The translations under genes and the position numbers were made by a program. DNA of 15,253 bases. Source: Hymenobacter monticola. Lineage in GTDB: Bacteria; Bacteroidota; Bacteroidia; Cytophagales; Hymenobacteraceae. Location of the stretch: positions 1 to 15,253 of the forward strand of contig NZ_CP094539.1 of NCBI RefSeq assembly GCF_022811645.1. Direction: 5' to 3'. The notes beneath the pieces were generated by a model. It ran no database searches, was not told the origin of the DNA, and was given only the letters and a program-made list of their open reading frames with translations. Below, piece by piece: positions 6,625 through 12,940 of this stretch; within the stretch, counting starts at the first letter, position 1; the number at the start of each line of letters is the position of its first letter.

Positions 6625-6632
6625 TACCTTTG
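6625..6632 (+). promoter_or_regulatory. Candidate -7 box of the rep promoter
   Basis: TACCTTTG matches the Bacteroidota -7 consensus TAnnTTTG, 35 nt before the rep ATG. No clear TTTG-type -33 element is seen at the usual distance; the iterons end 40 bp upstream, so Rep binding could autoregulate. Confidence 0.45.
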
Positions 6633-6666
6633 GTCTGTAATCAGGTAAGCAGCAGCTTTAGACACT

Positions 6667-7641
6667 ATGAAACAGGCCCTGGAAGTCCGTCATCACAACG
6701 CCATTACAACGGCCCGCTACGAGTATAGCGAGCTGCAAATGGACCTGTTTTTCTACTTGCTCTCGCAGTTGCGGAAGGATGACACAACCGGGCTATATGA
6801 GATTGTAGTAAAGGACCTTAGCGAAATTACCGGCAAGAAATACGCCTACAACTACCTACGCAAAGCAACGGAGGGAATGGGCTCTCGAATGTTTGAGGTT
6901 ATGACGGAAAAGAGCTACAAGCAGCTCTGGATGTTTCAGCACATTGAATACATGACCGGGGAAGGTCGGATTGAAATGAAGCTGTCCGAATCCATCCGGC
7001 CGTATCTGTTCGACCTCAAAAACAACTTCACGAGCTTCGAACTGCTCTCGGCGCTGCGCCTAACAAGCAAGCACGCCAAACGCATCTACACGCTATGCAG
7101 CCAGTGGAAAGACGTGGGCGAAACCAAGAAATTCGACCTGCTGGAATTCAAGAAAATGCTGGGCCTGGTCGATGCAAAGGGCAACGAGGAATACACCAAG
7201 GTCACCATGCTCAAAACCAAAGTGCTGGATATTGCAGTCAGGCAAATCAACGAGCACACGGACCTGAGCATCAGCTACACACTAGAAAAGAAGGGCCGCG
7301 CCTTCAAAAACGTAGTTTTCACGGTCAAGCCGCAAGTTGTGGATGTGGTGGCCACGTTGCCCGACCTGAGGGCTACTGCTAACCCGCTGCCGGGAGTGGC
7401 CGCGCATCAGGTCGAAAACGCTGGCAGACTACTCGCGCAGCTCAGCATCACTACGCCCGACCTGGTGGCGCAAATCTTGGCCAGTCCGGCGCACGTCGCC
7501 GCCTGCAACAAGTTCGCCCACGACTTGAAAACCGGCAAGTACACCAAGTCGCACTCCCTCTCGGGCCTACTGCTTACTGTTTTGGGAATCAAGAAAGCCA
7601 GCAATGGGCCGCTGTTCGACAAACCCACTAAAGCGCGCTAA
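6667..7641 (+). CDS. Replication initiator, Rep_3/RepB family
   Basis: A 324-residue plasmid initiator. The N-terminal 230 residues carry the paired winged-helix pattern of Rep_3: a start like NAITTARYEYSELQMDLFFYLL, a middle section with YNYLRKATEGMGSRMFEV, then SKHAKRIYTLCSQWKD and FKKMLGLVDAKGNEEYTKVTMLKTKVLDIAVRQIN, the classic second winged helix. It would bind the iterons at 6491-6585 as a monomer to start replication and as a dimer to restrain it. The last 90 residues are more variable and end in a basic tail. A short GC hairpin (7644-7658) separates it from the convergent gene at 7659. The length is normal for the family and no disruption is seen. Confidence 0.95.
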   Translation: MKQALEVRHHNAITTARYEYSELQMDLFFYLLSQLRKDDTTGLYEIVVKDLSEITGKKYAYNYLRKATEGMGSRMFEVMTEKSYKQLWMFQHIEYMTGEGRIEMKLSESIRPYLFDLKNNFTSFELLSALRLTSKHAKRIYTLCSQWKDVGETKKFDLLEFKKMLGLVDAKGNEEYTKVTMLKTKVLDIAVRQINEHTDLSISYTLEKKGRAFKNVVFTVKPQVVDVVATLPDLRATANPLPGVAAHQVENAGRLLAQLSITTPDLVAQILASPAHVAACNKFAHDLKTGKYTKSHSLSGLLLTVLGIKKASNGPLFDKPTKAR

Positions 7642-7643
7642 GC

Positions 7644-7658
7644 GGGGGCGCTGCCCCC
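7644..7658. terminator. Short GC hairpin between convergent genes
   Basis: GGGGGC (7644-7649) pairs with GCCCCC (7653-7658) around a 3-nt loop, exactly filling the gap between rep and the convergent gene ending at 7659. There is no T-tract, so termination efficiency is doubtful. Confidence 0.45.
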
Positions 7659-8141
7659 CTACTTGCCAAACACGCGCTGCCAAAAGCCCTTGCGGGCCGG
7701 CTCGGACATACGGGCGGCAATGCCTTCGACTAGCTGAGTCAGCTGCTCTACCTGCACCTGCAAGTCGCGGGGGCTGGCCGGCAGCTGCGATTGGGTGAGC
7801 TGGCCCTGACAGAAGGAACGCATATCCTCGTTCACAAACTGGCCGATGGTCTTGCCAGCGCGCTGGGCGGTTTTCTCCACGATGGCCCGCGTTTCCATAT
7901 CTACCCCCCGAATGGCCCAAAGGCCCGTATCCGGGGCCTTTCGGGGCCGGCCTCCTTTGGCTTTGTGTTTTGTTGTGTTTTGTTCCGGTTCTGTTTCGGC
8001 TGTTTCAGCGGGTGCTAAACTTAACTCGGGTTCTGTTGCCGCCGTTTCGGGAAGTGTTATACTTAACTCGGGTTCTGTTGCGGCTCCTGCGGCGGGAGTT
8101 ACACTTAACTCCGGTTTTGTTGCTCCTTTTGGCTGCTTCAT
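7659..8141 (-). CDS. AT-hook/ribbon-helix-helix-like plasmid protein with repeats
   Basis: A 160-residue protein in three parts. Residues 7-56 are four 14-residue repeats built on A-T-E-P-E-L-S, the last one degenerate. Residues 58-68 are a basic patch ending GGRPRK, which resembles an AT-hook. Residues 72-111 (RGVDMETRAIVEKTAQRAG, TIGQFVNEDMRSF) resemble a ribbon-helix-helix DNA-binding unit, followed by a short coiled-coil-like segment and FWQRVFGK. It is convergent with rep and has a 19-bp inverted repeat directly upstream of its start, suggesting autoregulation. A role in partition or copy control fits the position but is inference; no ParA ATPase is present in the window. Confidence 0.65.
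   Translation of the reverse strand: MKQPKGATKPELSVTPAAGAATEPELSITLPETAATEPELSLAPAETAETEPEQNTTKHKAKGGRPRKAPDTGLWAIRGVDMETRAIVEKTAQRAGKTIGQFVNEDMRSFCQGQLTQSQLPASPRDLQVQVEQLTQLVEGIAARMSEPARKGFWQRVFGK
7978..8123. repeat. 42-bp tandem coding repeats
   Basis: CTTAACTCGGGTTCTGTTGC begins at 8020 and 8062, a diverged copy at 8104, and a degenerate one near 7978, so the period is exactly 42 bp. These encode the 14-residue repeats at the N-terminus of the gene at 7659-8141 and stay in frame. Copy number probably varies between related plasmids. Confidence 0.85.
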
Positions 8142-8149
8142 CGGGCTTT

Positions 8150-8168
8150 GTTAAACATTTAGTTTAAC
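8150..8168. promoter_or_regulatory. Operator-like inverted repeat
   Basis: GTTAAAC-ATTTA-GTTTAAC has perfect 7-bp arms and lies 9 bp upstream of the start (8141) of the ribbon-helix-helix-like gene. It is a likely autoregulatory site for that protein. Confidence 0.5.
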
Positions 8169-8258
8169 AGCTAATGTAGCGCGTTTCAGTGGATTTGGTT
8201 TAGTGCAACAAAACCTTAGGTTCAGTTTTCACAACACAACCCGCTATCTACCTGGTAT

Positions 8259-8579
8259 TTATTCCTGTGGCTGCTCAAAACTGAAAAGCCGGCGCGGCAG
8301 CGCCTGGCTAATGTCCACCCGGTTCAGGCTGTCTTTGATTGAACCGTCCTCATACACCCGGATAGAGGCCGGAAAGGCAAACTGCTTGCGCAGCTGGGCC
8401 GCGTCGATGGGGCTGGCAAAGAGGTAATGCCCTTCGCCGCCTTGGTCGAACGCGAACGCATCTCCCCGCCAGCCGGCCGGCGTGTTGCCCTGGGCCAGCA
8501 AGTACTCGATGACGGGGCGCAAGTGGGCGGTGCGTGGGGCCTGGTCGCCTCCCTGGGCGGCAAGTTTTAGTTTGGGCAT
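8259..8579 (-). CDS. Hypothetical protein, 111-residue family, copy 2
   Basis: A 106-residue paralogue of the protein at 1821-2156. Shared features in order: RTAHLRPVIEYLLAQGNTP, FAFDQGGEGHYLF, P-I-D, L-x-x-x-FAFPASI-x-V, and DISQALP near the end. I chose the ATG at 8577-8579 (MPKLKLAAQ) because homology to the other copy starts shortly after it. An upstream in-frame GTG at 8789 would overlap the Abi-like gene (8644-9327) and is unlikely. It sits 64 bp downstream of that gene on the same strand. The family is not one I recognise; having two copies in different contexts shows it is a real, duplicating gene family. Confidence 0.65.
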   Translation of the reverse strand: MPKLKLAAQGGDQAPRTAHLRPVIEYLLAQGNTPAGWRGDAFAFDQGGEGHYLFASPIDAAQLRKQFAFPASIRVYEDGSIKDSLNRVDISQALPRRLFSFEQPQE

Positions 8580-8643
8580 GATAGGCAAACAGAATTTTGG
8601 GGGTAGTGGCGGGCGGGTGTTTTTCCCTCTTGTTCTGTTATGG

Positions 8644-9327
8644 TTACAAGCGGTCGAGTTTATCGCAAACTGCCTCGATGTGGTCAAGGCCATATAATAG
8701 GTCCGCTTCATCCACCCCCATCCATTGAAAAAGGGTTTTGATGAGGCCGTACTGCTGTCGAACGTAGGCGCTGCTAATGGCGGCCCCACCGACCTGGAAA
8801 CAAATGGGCTCGTGGTGGGCCATGCGGTTGCGCACGTCGTTCACCTGCGCCAATTCGTTAAATATCAGCGTCTGGTTGTACTGAATCAGGGGCGTACTGC
8901 TGGGCTTGGCGGGAAATATCTGAAGCAGGGTTTGGTGCGCCGCATAGAACTGCGGCTGCGCGAACAGGTAGCGCCACAGGCCGAAGTCCATCTCAGCCAC
9001 CAGTTTATGATGCGTGTACAGTGGTCCCAATCGCCGGATACCGGTGCGGATGACATCCGCCGTTTTCCGGCACCTATTCGTGTCGAATATGCCGCCAGGG
9101 GCCACGGCATTGCGAAGCCAGTCACTGCCCAATCGGGCCGTATAATGCGCGTCCACGGCGTTGCGCAGGGCGATTTCAAAGCAGCTGACCACCGTGTACA
9201 ACTCCTGCGACAAGCGCAGGTTGAGCCGGTAGAGCATCATGGCCTTTTTCGTATTGTTGCCACAGGCGCGCACGTAGCGGCCTAACCGGGGAGCAGAGAT
9301 AATCTGCTCAAAATCTGCGTATTTCAT
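8644..9327 (-). CDS. Abi_2-like abortive-infection protein
   Basis: A 227-residue protein resembling the Abi_2/AbiD-AbiF phage-exclusion family (Pfam PF07751). Typical features are LSQELYTVVSCFEIALRNAVDAHY (residues 39-62, an E-x-x-L-R-N helix), MDFGLWRYLF (113-122) and DVRNRMAHHEP (164-174). The last contains R166-N167-x-x-x-H171, the Rx4H signature of HEPN ribonucleases. Family members stop phage growth, probably by cutting RNA when infection is sensed. It is a compact single-protein candidate with no obvious antitoxin. The start ATG at 9325-9327 has no strong Shine-Dalgarno. It lies in the cargo region between the plasmid backbone and the recombinase, upstream of the 106-residue gene, and the two could form an operon. 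Confidence 0.75.
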   Translation of the reverse strand: MKYADFEQIISAPRLGRYVRACGNNTKKAMMLYRLNLRLSQELYTVVSCFEIALRNAVDAHYTARLGSDWLRNAVAPGGIFDTNRCRKTADVIRTGIRRLGPLYTHHKLVAEMDFGLWRYLFAQPQFYAAHQTLLQIFPAKPSSTPLIQYNQTLIFNELAQVNDVRNRMAHHEPICFQVGGAAISSAYVRQQYGLIKTLFQWMGVDEADLLYGLDHIEAVCDKLDRL

Positions 9328-9342
9328 TAAAGGTCGGGCAGG

Positions 9343-9366
9343 AAACGCCTATTTTTTTAGGCGTTT
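9343..9366. repeat. Hairpin upstream of the Abi-like gene
   Basis: AAACGCCTA (9343-9351) pairs with TAGGCGTTT (9358-9366) across a T6 loop, between the Abi-like start and a plus-strand promoter-like box. It could be an operator for either transcript. Confidence 0.5.
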
Positions 9367-9380
9367 GGAAAAGTTTTTCG

Positions 9381-9388
9381 TATATTTG
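9381..9388 (+). promoter_or_regulatory. Candidate -7 box of a short transcript
   Basis: TATATTTG matches TAnnTTTG exactly. The region upstream is T-rich, with a TTTG at 9364-9367, closer than the usual -33 distance. The predicted start, about 9395, lies immediately before the hairpin at 9401. Confidence 0.5.
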
Positions 9389-9400
9389 CCTCATATTATT

Positions 9401-9447
9401 CCCGGTAGCCCCTGAACTCGTTCAAGCTACCGGGTTTTGCTTTTTAG
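9401..9447 (+). ncRNA. Possible ~50-nt orphan promoter-hairpin-terminator RNA
   Basis: CCCGGTAGC (9401-9409) pairs perfectly with GCTACCGGG (9426-9434) and is followed by TTTTGCTTTTT, a strong Rho-independent terminator. With a TAnnTTTG box ending 12 bp upstream, the unit would make an RNA that is little more than the hairpin. No open reading frame fits. It may be a small RNA or the decayed remnant of a gene, or merely a fortuitous arrangement. Confidence 0.4.
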
Positions 9448-9565
9448 GCCGGTTGCCACGCCAGTGCGCGGGCAGACCGTTGGGCTGAGACAAAGCTACT
9501 TGGTCCTTTTGATGGATTTGTTTGATACAGGCTGTCCTTGATAAGATAAGCAAAACCGGTAGCTT
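9424..9565. repeat. Long-range inverted copy of the terminator arm
   Basis: AAGCTACCGGGTTTTGCT (9424-9441) is matched in inverse orientation by AGCAAAACCGGTAGCTT (9549-9565) with a single-base gap. The distal copy could pair with the arm used by the 9401-9434 terminator hairpin, making the two folds mutually exclusive. The 386-bp gap 9328-9713 contains no convincing gene. Confidence 0.7.
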
Positions 9566-9621
9566 TTCCAAGTGTGGCCCTGGATACTCGAGAAAAAATC
9601 AGCTACTCCAAATAGCACAAA

Positions 9622-9661
9622 AAGACGCCCGGCCTACTCATTAGAGCAGGCCGGGCGTCTT
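9622..9661 (-). terminator. Bidirectional terminator after the recombinase gene
   Basis: A perfect 14-bp stem, AAGACGCCCGGCCT (9622-9635) with AGGCCGGGCGTCTT (9648-9661), and a 12-nt loop. On the minus strand a T-run (TTTTTGTGC) follows, so it ends the recombinase transcript, whose stop lies at 9714. Confidence 0.8.
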
Positions 9662-9713
9662 AGTTTCGTCTCTTAACATAACATCCGATTTAAGACAAGA
9701 CAACTCACTGATT

Positions 9714-10283
9714 TTAAGAAATTTGTCTTTCAATCTCCTGACGGTAACGCTTGACGCTGGCGCGGCTAATGCCGGTAAGGGTCACAATTTCAGCCACTGA
9801 TAAGCCCCGCTCTAAAGCCGTGGCCACCTTTGATAGCTTCTCGGCGTCGCGCCCGGTGGGCCGGCCCAGGTGCTTCCCCTGCTGCTTGGCCAGCTCAATG
9901 CCGGCCAAGCTCTTCTGCCGGTTGTTCTCGCGCTCGTACTGGTTGAAGGAGCTGAACACTCCAATAATCATCTTGCCCGCTGGGGTGCGCGAGTCGATGC
10001 CCAGGTCGAGCGCCCTAAAGTGTACGCCGCGCCGATTGAATTCCTCCACCAATTGAATGGTGTGCACGGTATTGCGGCCAAGTCGCGCCAGGCGGTTCAC
10101 CACCACCACGTCACTTTCGCGCACGGCGGCTAGCAATTCGTCGAGGGCCGGGCTCTGGGTCCGCGTGCCGGAAACTTTCTCCTGAAAAATGCGCGTGCAG
10201 CCCGCTTGGGTGAGGTCTTCCACCTGCGTGGCTAGGTTTTGGTCGGTGGCGGAAACGCGGGCGTAGCCGAAAGTCTGCTGCAT
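9714..10283 (-). CDS. Serine recombinase (resolvase/invertase family)
   Basis: A 189-residue small serine recombinase. Catalytic features: YARVS with nucleophile S11, LARLGRN (residues 65-71) with the conserved arginines, GKMIIGVFSSFNQYEREN around E117-R118, then GKHLGRPTG and a C-terminal helix-turn-helix (about 160-183, LSVAEIVTLTGISRASVKRY). It would bind paired inverted sites, make staggered cuts and rejoin DNA for cointegrate resolution, inversion or integration. Directly upstream lies an imperfect inverted repeat that contains a TAAGTTTG -7 box on the minus strand, so the enzyme probably represses its own gene while bound at its recombination site. No transposase is present in the window. 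As the only recombinase here it may serve plasmid multimer resolution. Confidence 0.92.
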   Translation of the reverse strand: MQQTFGYARVSATDQNLATQVEDLTQAGCTRIFQEKVSGTRTQSPALDELLAAVRESDVVVVNRLARLGRNTVHTIQLVEEFNRRGVHFRALDLGIDSRTPAGKMIIGVFSSFNQYERENNRQKSLAGIELAKQQGKHLGRPTGRDAEKLSKVATALERGLSVAEIVTLTGISRASVKRYRQEIERQIS

Positions 10284-10336
10284 GGCTCAATAAGTATGGG
10301 TCACAAACTTACATTACGGAACCCACTTCTTGAGCC
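10284..10336. promoter_or_regulatory. Candidate res site / operator of the recombinase
   Basis: GGCTCAATAAGTATGGGT (10284-10301) is an imperfect inverse match to ACCCACTTCTTGAGCC (10321-10336). CAAACTTA (10304-10311), between the arms, reads TAAGTTTG on the minus strand, a TAnnTTTG -7 box 20 bp before the ATG. The overlap of arms and promoter fits the usual self-repression by resolvases at res. Confidence 0.5.
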
Positions 10337-10378
10337 ACTGGAAAGGCCTTCATGACAATGAATCGCTACGCTGACTTA

Positions 10379-10414
10379 GTGGCTCAGAAAGGTGCACCTT
10401 TCTGACGCAGCCAC
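10379..10414. repeat. Perfect 20-bp palindrome with matching flanks
   Basis: CAGAAAGGTGCACCTTTCTG (10385-10404) is a perfect palindrome. It is flanked by GTGGCT (10379-10384) and AGCCAC (10409-10414), the right flank offset by ACGC. GTGGCTCA resembles the arms of the inverted repeat at 10284-10336, so this could be a second recombinase-binding subsite. The rest of the 208-bp gap before 10492 shows no gene. Confidence 0.6.
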
Positions 10415-10491
10415 TGCCACTCTCAATTTGGTGCACTTGTCATACGCTACCTTATTTGGGTAAACGCTTGGCTGGCGCTCAGGTCGGTTAC

Positions 10492-11203
10492 TCACAGGTG
10501 TTTTACACGACCTTCATATTTAGCGTATAATGCCTCATTACTGGGGCCATCCACGTTTTGGCTATGATAGATGGGGAGCGTTGCTCCCTGCGCAGCGGCT
10601 AGTTTCATGGCTTCGGTGGCAATCGTATTGACGAGCAGAATGCCCGCCATTGACGACACGGGGCCCGTCAGATGTTCGCCAATCTGCATGAGGCCATCCC
10701 CGGAAGGCACACCATTATCAATTACCAGGTCTGCTAACTCGTACAACTTCTGGCCACTCGCATGGCGGGAAGGATATTGTCGGGATTGCGTTAGGGACGT
10801 AATAGCAATGGTTTTGACCCCTTCTTGTTTGGCCCGCATCGCCAGCTCGATGGGCAGCGCGTTCCGGCCCGAGTTGGACACGATGAGCAAGACATCGGTG
10901 GACCGGATATCATATTTGGCCCATAGAATATCCGCTAGCCCGCTCACCCGCTCGATAGCGCCGCCGCGCCCCACTTGCCGACAGTACCAGGTCATCCAGG
11001 ACCGTGTTGACGTTGGCCAAGCCACTGGCCCGCGTGAACAACTCCATCGCCACCATTTGCGAGTGCCCCGTGCCAACCGCGTGAATCATGTGCTCGTGGA
11101 CAATGGCGTGGGCGAACCACTCCGCCGCCGCCGTGATTTGGGGCGCTTGGCTAGTGGCCAACGCGAGCAGCTGTGCATTGATTTTTTCGACGTACTCGAA
11201 CAT
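10492..11203 (-). pseudogene. Frameshifted SIS-domain protein (UPF0309 type)
   Basis: Two reading frames together make one phosphosugar-isomerase-like protein of about 237 residues. The N-terminal frame starts at 11203 with MFEYVEKINAQL, VGTGHSQMVAMELFTRASGLANVN. The C-terminal frame carries YDIRSTDVLLIVSNSGRNALPIE, IAITSLTQSRQYPSRHASG, ELADLVIDNGVPSGD and ends EGRVKHL*. This matches the UPF0309 SIS family, including the ISNSGRN phosphosugar loop. The frames join in a CGG-rich stretch near 10958-10980, where ERVSG lies in one frame and LDDLVLSASGA in the other. A single extra base (or two missing) accounts for the break. It is either a pseudogene or a sequencing error in a GC repeat. Both halves are well conserved, so the damage is recent or artificial. 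The enzyme is expected in the cytoplasm, acting on a phosphorylated aminosugar or sugar. Confidence 0.8.
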
Positions 11204-11368
11204 GGGGGTGGGGTAGGGAATGGTATCTGGCTAAGTGGTGAGTCAAACTACGACGGATAGGTTGCCAGGCTTCGGGCGGGACCCGCTTCCGCGACAGTTA
11301 CAGCTCAAAAAGTAGGCAACCGCTACGCCATCAACGCCACGCCTATCTTGCGTTGTTAGACCTTTCCA

Positions 11369-11884
11369 ATGATAAACTTGCTACCCTTGCGCCTAGACCA
11401 GGCCCCCTATTTTCAACGCTGGCTGCGTGACCCCGAAGTCATCACCTACTCCTTATCGGTTTTTCAGGAATTGACCACCCTGGCCCAAGTAACGGACTGG
11501 CTCGCGCGAACCCTCCAGGACCAGAAAAGTCTGACGCTGGGCGTTTACCTGGCCGAGACGAACGAACTAATCGGGTACGCCGGCATCGCCAATATCTCCC
11601 GGGTCAATCAGGCCGGCGAATACTTCATTCTGCTCGGCGAGAAACGCCACTGGGGTCAGGGTATCGGGACAGCCGTCACAAAGCAGGTCGTTGCGCGAGG
11701 TTTTCAGGAATTAGGACTGAATCGCGTTATGCTGACCGTTTCCGTGCCCAACGAGGGGGGCGTAAAGGCTTACCTACGGGCAGGCTTTCAGGTCGAGGGG
11801 CGGCTGCGGCAGGCTTGCTACCGCCACGAGGCTTTTCACGATAAGCTCGTCATGTCGGTGTTAAAGGCCGACTGGTCCACGTAG
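11369..11884 (+). CDS. GNAT family N-acetyltransferase (RimJ/RimL type)
   Basis: A 171-residue acetyl-CoA-dependent acetyltransferase. It begins INLLPLRLDQAPYFQRWLRDPEV, the typical RimJ/L start. Motif A is R93-HWGQGIG (the pyrophosphate-binding Q/RxxGxG loop), followed by a long helix and LNRVMLTVSVPNEGGVKAYLRAGFQVEGR (from residue 117), the conserved N-x-x-x-x-x-x-Y-x-x-x-G-F of the family. The acceptor is unknown: ribosomal-protein N-termini, antibiotics or small amines are all possible. A weak TATCTTG box sits 19 bp before the ATG. The gene is convergent with the nucleoside hydrolase, and a hairpin overlapping its stop separates them. Confidence 0.9.
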   Translation: MINLLPLRLDQAPYFQRWLRDPEVITYSLSVFQELTTLAQVTDWLARTLQDQKSLTLGVYLAETNELIGYAGIANISRVNQAGEYFILLGEKRHWGQGIGTAVTKQVVARGFQELGLNRVMLTVSVPNEGGVKAYLRAGFQVEGRLRQACYRHEAFHDKLVMSVLKADWST

Positions 11885-11902
11885 CTGGAGCCAGTCGGCC
11901 TT
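11864..11902. terminator. Hairpin between convergent genes
   Basis: AAGGCCGACTGG (11864-11875) pairs perfectly with CCAGTCGGCCTT (11891-11902); the stem extends inward through TCCA/TGGA with one bulge. It overlaps the acetyltransferase stop codon. No T-tract follows on either strand, so it may end both transcripts weakly or act as a 3' stabiliser. Confidence 0.6.
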
Positions 11903-11922
11903 CAATCGCCAGCTAATTAACT

Positions 11923-12879
11923 TTACGCCTGGGTTAGTTGCCCAAACAGATAGGCGTAGAAAGCTGCCTGGTCTACGGCGGTGGCTACCTGCACCCATTG
12001 CCCACTTCCCGGCTGCCGCCGCGTGCACCCGGCACTTGGGCCCGTCGAGGCAATGCTCAGTTCCAGCTTTTCCAGCCGAAAGGCCTCTGGGATGGCCAAG
12101 TAGCTGGTGGCCAGTACGTCCCACATGAAGTATGTGTATTCGTAGGCCGGAATCGTATCCACGGTGGTGGCCCAGAACTGCCCGGCTAGGCAGGCCCACG
12201 GGTGCGCCGCGTGCTGGGCCAACGCCTGGAGAAATGTCCGGCTCACGGGCACTTGGTTAGTCACGTCCAGGGGAATGAGCGTGAGCGGCAGGTGGTAGGC
12301 GAGCAGGCGCTGGGCGGCCAGCGGGTCCCAGAACACATTCCACTCGGCGCTGCCGTCGTGGTTGTACGTGCGCACATTGCCGCCCACATCCACCGCCCCG
12401 CCCATCCAGACCACGCGGGCAATCTTGGTGACCAGTTCAGGGGCCAGGTCCAGGGCATGCACCAGATTGGTGCACGGGCCCGTCAGCAGCACAGTCACCG
12501 GCTGCGAGGCGGCGGCCAGCGCGTCGCGCAAAAAGGCGGGGCTGGGGCGGGCATCTATCCGGGATAAGTCCACCTCCAGATTAATCAAGGTGGGCAGCGC
12601 GTTCAGAATGCGGGGCTTGGCCCGCCACTCGGCCGGAAACGCATTAACGCCGTGACAGTGCCCAACGCTCACGCCCACATCTACTCGCTGCCGCAGCAAG
12701 AGCAGCTTTAAAGTTGTCTCCACCGCTTGTTCGGCGTAGCAGTCGGCAGGGGTGATGGAGACACCTTGCAGGTCTACCGCGTCCATCGTCAGCAACAGCA
12801 GCAGGGAGAGAAAATCGTCGGCTGAGCCGTCGTGGTCGAAGAGGACCGGCACTTTGGGGGGTAAGTTTACCGTGTTCAT
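11923..12879 (-). CDS. Inosine/uridine-preferring nucleoside hydrolase
   Basis: A 318-residue N-ribohydrolase that splits purine or pyrimidine nucleosides into base and ribose. The calcium-binding signature DHDGSADD (residues 15-22, the DxDxxxDD motif) is intact. Further family marks are LLTGPCTNL (131-139), VVWMGGAV (156-163), AEWNVFWDP (178-186) and the late MWD with D254. The length is typical. It starts at ATG 12879, 61 bp from the divergent Nudix regulator gene. In the gap the -7 box TAAGTTTG (minus strand, 12905-12912) sits exactly between the two arms of an inverted repeat, so the neighbouring regulator probably represses it. A role in nucleoside salvage is expected. Base specificity cannot be read from the sequence. 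No signal peptide is seen. Confidence 0.92.
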   Translation of the reverse strand: MNTVNLPPKVPVLFDHDGSADDFLSLLLLLTMDAVDLQGVSITPADCYAEQAVETTLKLLLLRQRVDVGVSVGHCHGVNAFPAEWRAKPRILNALPTLINLEVDLSRIDARPSPAFLRDALAAASQPVTVLLTGPCTNLVHALDLAPELVTKIARVVWMGGAVDVGGNVRTYNHDGSAEWNVFWDPLAAQRLLAYHLPLTLIPLDVTNQVPVSRTFLQALAQHAAHPWACLAGQFWATTVDTIPAYEYTYFMWDVLATSYLAIPEAFRLEKLELSIASTGPSAGCTRRQPGSGQWVQVATAVDQAAFYAYLFGQLTQA

Positions 12880-12890
12880 GTGCTAAGAAT

Positions 12891-12927
12891 GCGTATTTAG
12901 TACGCAAACTTAACGTACTAAATACGC
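12891..12927. promoter_or_regulatory. Operator-promoter between nucleoside hydrolase and regulator
   Basis: GCGTATTTAGTACG (12891-12904) pairs perfectly with CGTACTAAATACGC (12914-12927). Each arm is itself a partial palindrome of the form GCGTA-N5-TACGC. The 9-bp spacer holds CAAACTTA, which is TAAGTTTG on the minus strand, a perfect TAnnTTTG -7 box for the nucleoside hydrolase. A dimeric regulator bound on either or both arms would cover this box. Confidence 0.85.
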
Positions 12928-12940
12928 TTTATTACACTCC

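Noticed and set aside
8259..8789. The longer 176-codon form of the 106-residue protein, from a GTG at 8789.
   Set aside because: The extra part overlaps the Abi-like coding region and lacks similarity to the paralogue; homology begins just after the ATG at 8579.
10571..11260. A 229-codon plus-strand frame.
   Set aside because: Antisense of the conserved SIS-domain gene, whose two halves match a known family.
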